The notes below the pieces were generated by a model. That model was not told the origin of the DNA. It searched no databases and saw only the letters and a program-made list of their open reading frames with translations. A DNA stretch of 64,000 bases. It comes from Labia minor. Its lineage: Eukaryota > Arthropoda > Insecta > Dermaptera > Spongiphoridae. A program made the translations under genes and the position numbers. Numbering within the stretch: the first letter of the stretch is position 1; every line of letters begins with the position of its first letter. Shown here piece by piece: positions 11,621-22,140 of the stretch. The DNA lies in assembly GCA_963082975.1 (NCBI GenBank), contig OY720346.1, positions 46,291,296 to 46,355,295 of the forward strand, given 5' to 3'.

Positions 11621-11812
11621 AATATCAGTTAACCGGAAGTAGCACTTTATTCTATATATATATATAAATGTTACCAAATATCAAATTTGACACCAATAAA
11701 CTAATACGAACTGGCTCTTTATCAATACCAAGTTTACACATTCTAAATATTCATTCACAACTCTTTATACCTATTTATATGCGGGAAAGTCTAGGGGAGG
11801 ACACTCCCGCTT

Positions 11813-13881
11813 ATTTAATCGTTTAATCGTAGCGTAATAGAAATTTCATTGGAGTATACTAAAATTCTAATAGATGTTCCTTAAGACTTATTTGGAATAA
11901 TTTGATTTTTAAACGTATACCCCCGATGTAAAAATTTTCTACATATATAAATTCCTCTCTATTTCCTAACAAATGTAATACTTGGAAATATGTAAAAGTT
12001 ATTAATAAATACTCCAAAGATAATATTCCATTTATTACTACTATTTTATTTAAACCTGCCAAAAAGCTGTTACACAATTAAGAAATGGAATATGATTTGT
12101 CTGGTATTTTTTTTTATTAATATAGTATATATGTTACATTTTTTGTTTAGAATTATTTTATTTCTATTGTTATGGTATTTAATGGGATCTTAATTAAAAT
12201 CGACAAATAGCTCTAAAACATCCGTATTCTAAAGTGCCGATAATAGCAGGCAGGGAAGGGAGGGAGGCGAATTTTTTTGTTGTGAATATTTTTTGTAAAA
12301 TCCACAAGGGTCAAAGACTCGTCCCGAAGGAATCCCCTATACGCCAATCTCCCTGCTCCATCAACATGATTTTACTCTCAAAAAAAAAGAACACGCCCCT
12401 TTTATTTTATCGAATCAGCCACCCAGTTACAAGCAATTTTGCAGGTTGTATATTTGTAAATTGAACCCCATTTGCATCTGACATGGAGAGCAACGTGTCA
12501 CTTTCCATAAACAAATCGTATAGCAGAGTGGAGAGGGAAGAAATTAAGACAAAATACAATTAAGTACATCCCCATCCCTCTACAACCCTCTGACGTAAAT
12601 ATAATGAAGATTGTCGTAACTCGTTGAAAGAAGAAGTTGACAAACAAGTTTTGTTTCATTTCTAAGTGAAAATTACAGGAAAACAAGATATTTTGAATAA
12701 ATACCCAATTTATCTATGTACATGTCTTATATTCTTCTATTCCATACACTAAAATAATATTTAATCATGGAAATTAGACTTCCCTCTCTACTCGATTCCA
12801 TGACAATCATAAAACACTCATAAATATTCTGAAATCACTCTGAAAAACTAAAACGAAGTAGGTATATGGGTTAAATGAAGGGATTTCTCTTTCTTAGATA
12901 GACAAATTAATTTAGACCTATTCGTTAATATTGAAAAAAAAAACAGAAAAAAATCTGCTTGATATATTCCATGATCATCCGAATGAAATGGTTTGTAAGT
13001 TACTATTATTACAGTTATCTTTGATCCAATTAATGTATTTATTTTTTTTCTTCTTTGAATTCTAGTACTTGGGTATTATGTTCTTAAACTTTATCTATTT
13101 AAGGCAAATCCGCTCCCACCGAACTAGAGAGTAGATGTGCTTAATGGGATCTCGAATTCATGTTGCAAAAAGGAAACGCGAACCATTCACGTGGAAAAGC
13201 AGCGCATTTCCCAACGGAAAAGTCAACTTAAACACGCGCAACAAGCCTTGCTGCGTTTTTTGCAATTTCCTTTCGTGAAAAAATTCAATTTTATTCTATT
13301 TTTTTTCTCCATATATATATTTTATTTTTTACTTTCCTTCATCTTCTATCCTATGTCTTTTTATTTAAATATTACATATATATTTAAATGTATTATGTTT
13401 TATGAAAAAGGTTTCTTTTCTCCAAAATGATTTATTCTTGTTATTTTCTATTTAATTATAATAGTATAAATTATTTAGGCAGGTAATCTTTTTGAAACCC
13501 TGTGAATAAAATTGGAGGTGATGTTTTATCTGAATTTTAATTTTGAGAAAGAGCTCTTTATAATGTAATTTATTTAGTTTTTTATTTTTTTTAATAAAAA
13601 TAAATCTATTAGAAGATTTTGTGGTCTTTTTAAAGAATTTCTTATTCATATATTGATTTTTCTTTTTTTTTTTAATTAAATTCTATCCCATATTAACCAG
13701 TGTTTTATTTGATCACAAGTTCTTATTATTCTTTTTAATCATTTTTTGAAATTTTTGATGTTTTTTCTTATGTCAGCTATTTATTATTTTCGTTAAACAA
13801 TTTCTGTATTTATGAATCGTTTTAATTTCACAATTGTATATATTGGAAATTATTAGTTGTATATATCGAAGTTTTCAATCT
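11813..13881. other. Intergenic; mixed-composition patches at 12230-12620 and 13090-13290
   Basis: Mostly A/T-rich. Two patches with more normal composition stand out. One of them, 13137-13430, is an open frame starting MLNGISNSCCKKETRTIH, but the frame is hydrophobic junk after about 45 residues and has no recognised domain. These could be exons of an unseen gene or unique non-coding DNA. Confidence 0.4.
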
Positions 13882-14530
13882 TTTTTAACGTCCGACGATA
13901 GTAAGGGAGGTATTGTTTTCACACCAAATTTCAGATGTGGAGATTTTTACATATCTCCACGAATCATGCATTTTCTTAACAGAAAAAAGTATTTTTAGCA
14001 TGATGTCTGTCCGTCCGTCTGTCCGTCTGTCCGTCCGTATAGATGTGTACAGCCTGAACAGCTGAACCGATTTTGATGAAATTTGGTATATTTACTTAAT
14101 GCATCACTGGGATGAATTGATCAACTTTTGGTGCAAATCCGGAAACCGGAAGTGGTAGTATTAGCGATCGACGATAGGAAGGTAAGGGTTATTTTCACAC
14201 CAAATTTCACATGAGGAGATTTTTTTATATATCACCACGAATCATACACCTTGTATTGGTTTTATCCTCGGGAAAATCATATTTATTAGTTTTTTCTTGA
14301 TTTAAAATTATATGACGTCATCCAGCCATTCATGACGTCACAGCCTGGTCTTGCATATATATTATAAATAAAATAAAATTAAAAATGTTTATATTTATTA
14401 TTTATGTATCCATATCTGTTTTTATTACATTAATAGATATATTAAAATTATTTGAAATTGTTTCTGTAGCTGGAAATTAATTTACTTCAAACCGTCGGTC
14501 GGTCCGGACCTGGCCACAGGTCAACTTATT
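13882..14530 (+). mobile_element. Family A HINE-like element, near-complete copy
   Basis: A 5' subterminal repeat (ACGTCCGACG variant, 13888-13897) is mirrored by CGTCGGTCGGT at 14493-14503. The 6-bp-stem hairpin GACCTG-GCCA-CAGGTC follows at 14507-14522, then aacttatt. The core carries the gtccgtccgtctgtccg microsatellite, the gatgaaatttggtatattta block, accggaagtgg, and two TGACGTCA palindromes (14313 and 14333). It is non-coding. This is the best reference copy of the family, with that at 42889-43510. Confidence 0.8.
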
Positions 14531-15967
14531 CAAGTTTTACTATACTTAATTCAAATTTTTATAAAAATAACCAAAGATATTTTATGAAGGACCTATAATA
14601 GAGATACAACAACACAACAATAATATGAGCTATATCAATGCTTTAACTAGTCCCATGAAGATTGTGGGAATAAAAGATAAAAGATTCTGTATTTCTATGA
14701 AATTTTTGTTCTAAAGCTTTATTAATTTTTTATTAAATTTTTGAAACAGAAGTATCATAATTGTTTTAAACATTTTATTTTGAATTGAAAAATGTGTTGA
14801 ATTAAACAATTTTGATTAAAAAATTTTAAAATACATTTTTTTCAAAACACCTTTTGAAAGTTCAACTAATATAAGGCAGTCTTAGTATCTCATATTAGGA
14901 CACTTCTTTTCCTACTTATTGAAATTAACTGTTCCATGTAAATTGTATGATTCAGGGGAGTATGAGTCAATATTGTTGAAAATCGTCTGTAAATGTATTA
15001 AAATAAATATTTATAATATAAAAAAAACTTGCAAAAGTAAGTAAATATTTAACTAATAACCTTGATGAGTAATCATACTTCTTCCAATCCTTATAAACTA
15101 TTAAAAAATAAAAATAAAATATTATTTTCTCATATCAATTATTTTGAAATATAATTCAAAGGGATTTATTTAATTATTTATTAGTTTAAATAAATTTATC
15201 ATATAGCTTAAACTGCAAGTGAACGAGAAACGTTAAAATATTTCATTTCCAATATTTATTATATATATCTAATACCATAAATAGGTAATAAATTATACTA
15301 ACAAACAAAATAAATTACTCTTTCAATCTAGAAATAAAGAGTTTTTATTTATTTTGTAGAGATAAATAGAAAAAACCGACTATAATGTTTTTATCTTTAA
15401 CTAAGTAATATTTTACTGAACAGACAAGATGAAAAGACTTTTAGATGATGGTTATAAATACCAAAATGCGCATAAAGTAAAGATATAAATCAATTTTAAA
15501 CTAAACTCTAAATAGAAACGAAAGTATGTTATTTTAAGTTTAATTTTTAGGTTAATTACAAAGAGTGTTTTGATTATTCCATAAAAATAAAAAAATAAAA
15601 ATAATATATATATATATATATATAAACAAACAAATTTGTTAAACATTGAATGAATTTTAACTGAAAATAAAATAATTTTATTGAAATGAAGGAGAGAGGT
15701 GGAAGAATATTTAGGAATAAAGTAAGAAAGTAAGGAAAAAAATATGAAAACTGAACTTTTTGGTTCTATTAAAGTTTTATTTTATAAAAGAGAAAAGTTT
15801 AGAAGGGTAAATGGTGGGGATGGTCGGAGTAAAAAATAAAAACACTTGGCTGGCTTTACTCTGCATGGACTTGAGTGTAAATTGGCTATTTAAGTGTGGC
15901 TGTATTTAATGTTATCCACTTAGCGACGAGTCTTTTAAATCGTTCTTTGCAAATACCCGAAACTCAA

Positions 15968-16012
<45 letters not shown>

Positions 16013-16695
16013 AGCTTTTCATTTGGCTTATCCCATTGACTTACCCTTCATTTTTATTTTTCTTTCTTTCTCTCTCTCTTTCTCTTTTATTAGATAGGCT
16101 TGTTCAATCTGTAAAATCAAATTATACAGACATAGCTTTGGATTGGACAACGCAATCAATGTCGGTTGATTAAAATTCTTCTTTCGATTAACGCCAATAG
16201 AAAGAAGAATGAAACACGTATGGAAGTTATTTTAAACATTTATTAAAAAAACCCTTGGTTTAAAAATTTTTTATAAAGAAAATAATAAAGGATTTGATTT
16301 ACAATTGTCTATTCTATACACCCTCCTAGAATCAAAAATAATAATATTTAAGAGAAAATTCAAAAATCAAAGAAAATTTGGTTGTTTTGGTTAATTACTG
16401 AAATATTATTTTAACTATTATAAGTTTCGTAAAATGATTTATTCGCCTTTTATCTATTTAAATGTTATTATCTATTAATCAAAATATTATTAATTTTTAT
16501 ATATTTCTATTAATTTATTAAATTAGTATAATATGTGTCTTTTTCAAAAACATTTTTAGAATTAATTTTAATTTTGTATAATGTATTAAATTTTTAAAAT
16601 CAAACAATAAAATATAATATATGAATATGTATTTAATTATAATTATGCTTATGAGATATATATTAAAAAATCTATTTTTATTTTAAATAAAAAAA
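14531..16695. other. AT-rich intergenic sequence with AT microsatellites
   Basis: A/T-rich with an (AT)n tract at 15602-15623 and a longer one at 15972-16019. No gene or bounded element is supported. Confidence 0.6.
15972..16019. repeat. (AT)n microsatellite
   Basis: Uninterrupted alternating A and T over about 48 bases. Confidence 0.95.
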
Positions 16696-17016
16696 TCTGA
16701 AGTGACTCCATTCGACTATCTCGCAAATTTGAATTGGATTAATTTACATATATTATATTTAAATTAATTAAATTAATTAAATTATGAATTAAAATTAATA
16801 AATAATATTTATTAAACCAGCGTATGTTTGGCTCTTTGTTGAAGGCACCACGTCACGTGCTGGCGCGTGTCTAGCAGTCAACGTGTTAAAAAATTAATTC
16901 CGGTACTTTTCAGAGATTCAATCCAACTGAAATTCTATATATAGCAGTTTTATACAATTTTTAATCATATAAAAAACTATCAAACATATATCATTAATTT
17001 TACGGTCAGTTTAGAG

Positions 17017-17458
17017 CAGAGGTTCTTAAACTGTGGTCCGCGGACCCCTGGGGGTCCGCGAAGCCTTTACTGGGGGTCCGCAAAGCCATCGTACAGGTGC
17101 ACGATAAAATGATGAGTCAGTTAAAACTTTATTTAATATAAAAGGAGCGATGGCATGGCTTTGTGAGGAAACAGATCAAATACCCAAATTCAACGAAATG
17201 TGCAAGAAAATTATTGCTACCGTTTCCATCTTCATATTTAGCTGAATTTTCTAATAAAATCTGTTCTACAATATGCAAAAAAATCGTTATTCACCAATCA
17301 CTGTTAGAAATATTCACCATATATCCTTGTTCTTATGAGATCTTAAGCCAGAAATTAACTAATAAAATGACGTAAAGTACCTAAAGTTGGGATGGGGTCC
17401 GTCAAAAAGAATTTTCTCAAGTGGGGGTCCGCGGAGTACATAAGTTTAAGAACCTCTG
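17017..17458 (+). mobile_element. hAT MITE, copy 1
   Basis: Ends CAGAGGTTCTTAAACT and its inverse are flanked by a perfect 8-bp duplication GTTTAGAG (17009-17016 and 17459-17466). The host family C element is restored if the MITE and one duplication are removed. The interior translates in part to KCARKLLLPFPSSYLAEFS, which resembles the conserved C-terminal dimerisation part of ZBED/Charlie-like hAT transposases. It is therefore a deletion derivative of an autonomous hAT element. Confidence 0.9.
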
Positions 17459-17620
17459 GTTTAGAGGATAAAGATGAAAACGTGGTAGGTAATGACTGTC
17501 TTCCGGATGAGCTACATTTCTCAAAAGTTGATAGAAAACTACGAATTTTGAATAACGCCCCTGTACAAAATTCTATTATTGTACCATAGCTCAAACTGTT
17601 TTTGCGTCATCTTGTCCATA

Positions 17621-17648
17621 CTTACACACACACACACACACACACGCA

Positions 17649-17686
<38 letters not shown>

Positions 17687-17687
17687 C
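17621..17687. repeat. (CA)n and (GA)n microsatellites in family C core
   Basis: About twelve CA units run directly into about seventeen GA units, in the position where other family C copies carry GT/GTAT repeats. Confidence 0.9.
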
Positions 17688-18148
17688 AGAGTGGCACACA
17701 GACATTTTTCTCAATCTTAGTGAAAATGGCTCAGGGACCTTCAAAATGTATAAAATCATCTAAATCTCGATATCGAAAATTTTCTCTGGCGAGATAGTAA
17801 AAAGTCAGAGACATTTATCAAAAAGATTAAATATGATCTAATTGTAAGTATAAAATAAAATAAAATATACATATATATCAGTGTCGATGTTCTCCTGTGT
17901 GTGTCATGTGAGGTCATCATTCTGAAAATAGTAATATGTTAAAATATTTAAATTGAAATAAAAAAATTATAATTATAAAATTATATATATATAGAAGGTT
18001 TAATTTCTTCTTAAGTAAGACTAAAATTCCCTTCCATAATTATAACGTCAAAATACCCGTCAAAAGGGTTTTATTTTCTACTGATATATTATGTATAAAG
18101 TCGATATACATACAATATATTTTTATTTTAAATAAAAGAAAACTAAAC

Positions 18149-18807
18149 GGTAATTATACAGGAGACGGGCTAAAGAAGGTAGGTGGTTGAAACTTACTTT
18201 GAGGTGTTCCTTGAATGATTCTGAACAACATTATATGCAACTTCTTTTATGATCTCTTTTAGTTTAATTATTAAAATGTAATTAATTAAACAGTGTATTT
18301 CTCCTATAAGAAGGCTCAGTGGCTGACATTTTGTATATTTTTAAGACAGAATGATTCTGAACAACTTTATGTGCAACTTTTTTTAAGATCTCTTAAAAAT
18401 ATAATCTCATCTAAACAGAGATACCCACCACCTTGCCCCCACCGAAAAGTTGTTGTAGGAATTCAACGTCGGGGTAGAATTCAAGTTGCTGTTTATCCAA
18501 CTTACAAAAAATATAATCTCATCTAAAAGGGAGATACCCACCACCTTGCCCCCACCGAAAGGTTGTTGCCGGGATTCAACGTCGGGATAAGTTGCAAGTC
18601 GTTGATGAAATCCAACGTCGAGAAAGAATACAAGTTGCTATATGTATATGTATATATGTACACTGTTTAATTAATTACATTTTATTAATTAAAATAAAAG
18701 AGATCATAAAAGAAGTTGCATATAAAGTTGTTCAGAATCATTCAAGGAACACCTCAAAGTAAGTTTCAACCACCTACCTTCTTTAGCCCGTCTCCTGTAT
18801 AATTACC
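18149..18807. mobile_element. Long-TIR DNA element (Mutator- or Merlin-like) with 8-bp target duplication
   Basis: Arms of about 150 bp (18149-18298 and 18660-18807) are inverted copies starting GGTAATTATACAGGAGACGG. They are flanked by a perfect 8-bp duplication AACTAAAC (18141-18148 and 18808-18815). Long arms with an 8-bp duplication suit Mutator-like elements; GG...CC tips with 8-9 bp also suit Merlin. The inside has no transposase and holds a 112-bp direct repeat and a third partial copy of arm sequence (18345-18395). It is non-autonomous. Confidence 0.8.
18396..18605. repeat. Two direct 112-bp repeats inside the long-TIR element
   Basis: The unit starting aatataatctcatctaaa, with gagatacccaccaccttgcc and ggattcaacgtcgggataa-like sequence, is present twice with a 112-bp offset (18400 and 18512). 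A further partial unit with tccaacgtcgaga follows near 18608. Confidence 0.8.
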
Positions 18808-18815
18808 AACTAAAC

Positions 18816-19164
18816 ATATTTATCCAAATGAATAAATATTTATCTAAGTTTAAATCATAATAAATATTATGGTTCGTAATAATTTTAATAAATATAATGC
18901 ATATTTAATATAATATTAAAAACATATATAATAATAATAAAAGCTTTAATCCCCAAAAGGTGAATGAAGTATTCAAAGAATTTCTTAATAAATAAATGAA
19001 CGATAAATTTAAAGGCTGCTTAATTTTACATATAATTGGTATATAAATCAATAAAATTAATTCATTTAAATCCAAATTTTAATTTTTTTTATTTATATTT
19101 ACTAGTAGCATTTAAATATATTTATTTATGCATTTATTATAGAAGTATTTTAAGAATATAATTG
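18816..19164. other. AT-rich intergenic sequence
   Basis: A/T-rich spacer with no supported feature. Confidence 0.55.
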
Positions 19165-19165
19165 T

Positions 19166-19762
19166 TTTTTACTTTCCCGCATACTTCGTATAAGGGAAGT
19201 ATTGGAATCGTCAAAAATTTCGACTTCGAGATTTCGATAGATCTGGACGTTTTAGACCTCCCTGAGTCGGAAAATACCATTTTTCGAATTATGTCTGTTT
19301 GTGTGTATGTATGTAATGTTTGTCTGTGAGCAAATTTACTCAGAAACTAATCAAGCTAGGACTTCGAAATTTGGTACACCGATATTATTCACAGTTTGTA
19401 GATTTCTATCAAAATTTCGTCAAAATCGGTTAACCGGAAGTAGTACTTTACCTACACTGGTTGCGTTTACCTTTCAAGTTTGCTTCGAGATATTTGCTTC
19501 ATATTTTGTATATAGATTTAAAAATATGAAAAAAATTGAGATACCAAATTTCATCATGATCTGACTACCGGAAGTGACATTTTATCTATACAAGTAGCGT
19601 TAAGTGTAAATTATAAATATATATAATAAAATGTTAAACCATTTTAATTTATAATTTAAATTAATTAGTTTGTTTATTTTTATTGTTGTTAAAACATAAT
19701 AATAATAACCTAATTACCTATTTATATGCGGGAAAGTCTAGGGGAGGACACTCCCGATTTTT
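19166..19762 (+). mobile_element. Family B HINE-like element, copy without nested A
   Basis: ACTTTCCCGCATA at 19171-19183 is mirrored by TATGCGGGAAAGT at 19725-19737, then the hairpin GGGAG-GACA-CTCCC (19742-19755) and a T run. The core has a short GTAT repeat, gaaatttggtacaccgatat, ttaaccggaagtag and ctaccggaagtgac. Unlike the copies at 10624 and 25004 it contains no family A insertion after acaagtagcgtt, so it shows the simpler B form. Confidence 0.8.
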
Positions 19763-20088
19763 TAAAAACAAAATATGAAAAAAAATATTTTATTTTTGAA
19801 TATATAATTTCTTGTTTACATACGAAAATTTCCTTCGAACCAAAATTCCCTCTGCGTCAAAATTTCCTCCAACGAAAATTCCCTCTACCAAAATTCCCAC
19901 TGAGGTTGGGTTCGGAATGAAATTTTATTTTATTTAATAATTAAGCAAATTAAGAATACATTTAATAAAAAATAATGATATGGGTGAATTTTTTTAATTC
20001 AACGTGAAAATAACCCGTAAATAACCTTTTAAAGAAACCTAAAAATACATATATATATATATATTATATATATTGAATATCATTACTT

Positions 20089-20852
20089 AATAAGTTGACC
20101 TGTGGCCAGGGTTTGAAATAAATTAATTTCCAGCTACAGAAACAATTTCAAATAATTTTAATATATCTATTAATGTAATAAAAAACAGATATGGGTACAT
20201 AAATAATAAATATAAACATTTTTAATTTTATTTTATTTATAATATATATGAAGACCTTAGAGCGAAACAATGGTAAGCCACTTTTGTAGAAAATTGTTTT
20301 ATTCTTAATTATATATATCTAAGAAATAATAGTTGCTGACTTTTTCCCTGTACTGATATTACATATTGAGCAAATTTGAAATATATGCAGTAAACCCAAT
20401 GTTTTCTATCTTTTTTCTACACTTTAAACTGCAATATCTCAACATTTTGATTTTGTGGCTTACCACTGTTTCGCTCTAAGGTCTTCATATGTAAGACCAG
20501 GCTGTGACGTCATGAATGGCTGGATGACGTCATATAATTTTAATTAAGAAAAAACTAATAAAGATGATTTTTCTCGAGTATAAAACCAATGCAAAGTGAA
20601 TGATTCGTGATGATATGTAAAAAATCTCCTCATGTGAAATTTGGTATGAAAATAACCCTTCCCTTCCTATCGTCGATCGCTAATACTACCACTTCCGGTT
20701 TCCGGATTTGCACCAAAAGTTGATCAATTCATCCCACTGATGCATTAAGTAAATATACCAAATTTCATCAAAATCCGTTCAGCCGTTCAGGCTGTACACA
20801 TCTATACGGACGGACGGACGCGGACGGACGGACAGACATCATGCTAAAAATA
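20089..20852 (-). mobile_element. Family A HINE-like element, 5'-truncated, interrupted by a MITE
   Basis: From its 3' end (aataagttgacctgtggcca, 20089) it runs on the minus strand through tttctgtagctggaaatt, paired TGACGTCA sites (20505 and 20525), the ETS-like ccggaagtgg and the gacggacggacg microsatellite to about 20852. The 3' subterminal inverted repeat has been lost beside the hairpin. It is joined head to head with a plus-strand piece. Confidence 0.75.
20249..20487. mobile_element. Small MITE with 33-bp terminal inverted repeats
   Basis: Ends GAAGACCTTAGAGCGAAAC and its inverse match over about 33 bp with one mismatch. The flanks are TA (or ATAT) on both sides, and comparison with uninterrupted family A copies shows the insertion point. 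A TA duplication suggests mobilisation by a Tc1/mariner enzyme. The interior is non-coding. Confidence 0.85.
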
Positions 20853-21132
20853 CTTACTACTATTTATATTGGTTTTATCCTCGGAAAAAATCATCTTCAT
20901 TAGTTTTTTCTTAATTTAAAATTATATGACATCACCCAGCTCTTCATGACGTCACAGCCAGCTCCTACTTATATATTTTAAATAAAATAAAATTAAAAAT
21001 ATTTATGTTATATCCATATCTGTTTTTTATTGCATTAATAGATATATTTAAATTATTTGAAATTGTTTCTGTAGCTGGAAATTTATTTCAAACCGTCGGT
21101 CGGTTCTGCGCCTGGCCACAGGTCAACTTATT
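20853..21132 (+). mobile_element. Family A HINE-like element, 3' part only
   Basis: Starts inside the element at tatattggttttatcctcgg and continues through one mutated and one intact TGACGTCA site (20927 and 20947). It then runs through CGTCGGTCGGT (21094-21104), the hairpin CCTG-GCCA-CAGG (21111-21122) and aacttatt. With the minus-strand piece it forms the core of a large palindrome. Confidence 0.75.
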
Positions 21133-21394
21133 AGTTTTAATTTAATAAAAAAAGAATTATTAAACAATTTATCTATCATTTTGATTGAATATATTTATCT
21201 TTTTTATTAAATCTATTCTTAATTTGCTTAATTATTAAATAAAATTTCATTCCAAGCCCAACCTCGGAGGGAATTTTGCTAAAGGGAATTTTTGTCGGAG
21301 GGAATATTGGTGGAGGGAATATTGGTAGGGAGAATTTTGGCACAGAGGGAATTTTGGTTCAAAGGGAATTTCGGTTCGGAGGGAATCTTGGTAT

Positions 21395-22140
21395 GATTAA
21401 TTAATTAAAAATTATGTAAGAAAATAGAATGATGAAAAGTATTAATAAATGAAGTTGATTTTATAATCAAAGTGAATGTAAAAAAAACTGATAAACGTTT
21501 TGTCTATATTTAATTTCCAAACTGAATTTATTATCATTTATAGTCACTCGTCAAATACATTATATTTTATAACCCTTTGGACAAAAAAAAATGTTAAATT
21601 AGATGAAAAGAGATACAGCAAAGCCATTTCGTGAATGAAATGGATCATAACAAATGATATTTTAGAAGAGAATAAAAAAAAATAATAAAAAAAAAAATAT
21701 GTGTGAGAAAAAAATAACGAAAAATATAACAACCTGAAAAGATTTGAATTTTACCAGTTAGATATGGCATTCGATTGGAATGGTATCGTATTCAGATGAC
21801 ATCTGATTCTAAATCGATAATATCATAGCAGAAACTTAACGAGCTGTCAGTAGCAAAATTATTTGACAATAGATCAATTTACACCCTTGAATTAATGTCA
21901 AAGACAATCAAATTCTTTAAATTTTCATCAATCAAATAAATAAATATGAAAAATAATTAAAATATTTACTATATCTAATCTTATTATGCTAGCTAAAATT
22001 GTTTGTTTGTTTATATATATATATATATATAGTACCAGGCTTCGTCAAAATTTCCCAACAGAAAGACTTAATTTCTGCGGTTATTGAATATATATATATT
22101 TATTGATAAAAATAGAGGGGTATATTATTTCAAATTATTT
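21395..22140. other. AT-rich intergenic sequence
   Basis: Mostly A/T. The segment around 21745-21890 has a more mixed composition without an open frame. An (AT)n run lies at 22013-22031. Confidence 0.5.

Larger units (their letters stand above)
10624..11812 (+). mobile_element. Composite B-A HINE-like element, copy 1
   Basis: A family B element starts with ACTTTCCCGCATA at 10629-10641. It ends with the exact inverse TATGCGGGAAAGT at 11778-11790, followed by the hairpin GGGAG-GACA-CTCCC at 11795-11808. Its core has a GTAT microsatellite (10739-10801) and the family block around gaaatttggtacaccgatat. A family A element begins at 11103 inside it, and B-like sequence resumes near 11620 (ttaaccggaagtagcac). 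Subterminal inverted repeats, an internal microsatellite and a 3' hairpin match DINE-1/HINE elements. No protein is encoded. Confidence 0.75.
16696..17803 (-). mobile_element. Family C HINE-like element with nested hAT MITE
   Basis: Read on the minus strand, it starts near 17803 with ACTATCTCGCCAG (17786-17798). The core contains a GA/CA microsatellite (17621-17687) and cgtagttttctatcaactt-like sequence. The 3' inverted repeat gcgagatagtc lies at about 16714-16724, followed by a decayed hairpin. The order matches family C copies at 31475 and 28130. A 442-bp hAT MITE interrupts it at 17017-17458. Confidence 0.75.
19820..21394. mobile_element. Foldback-like element with long inverted arms of short tandem repeats
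   Basis: The left arm (19820-19978) and right arm (about 21201-21394) are inverted copies. Both contain degenerate tandem units of about 15-17 bp (GGAGGGAATTTTGGT type) at the outer end and a shared attcttaatttgcttaatta segment at the inner end. The outer tips read CATAC and GTATG. Inverted arms built of tandem subrepeats are the hallmark of foldback (FB) elements. The interior is filled by two opposed family A pieces and a MITE. No transposase is seen and no target duplication could be fixed. Confidence 0.65.

Noticed and set aside
13137..13430. ORF of 97 codons starting MLNGISNSCC
   Set aside because: The first 45 codons are plausible but the rest is A/T-driven hydrophobic sequence; no domain or splice partner was found.
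19726..19920. Plus-strand ORF with repeated KFPL-like units
   Set aside because: It spans the end of a family B element and the tandem units of the foldback arm; the apparent protein repeat only mirrors the DNA repeat.
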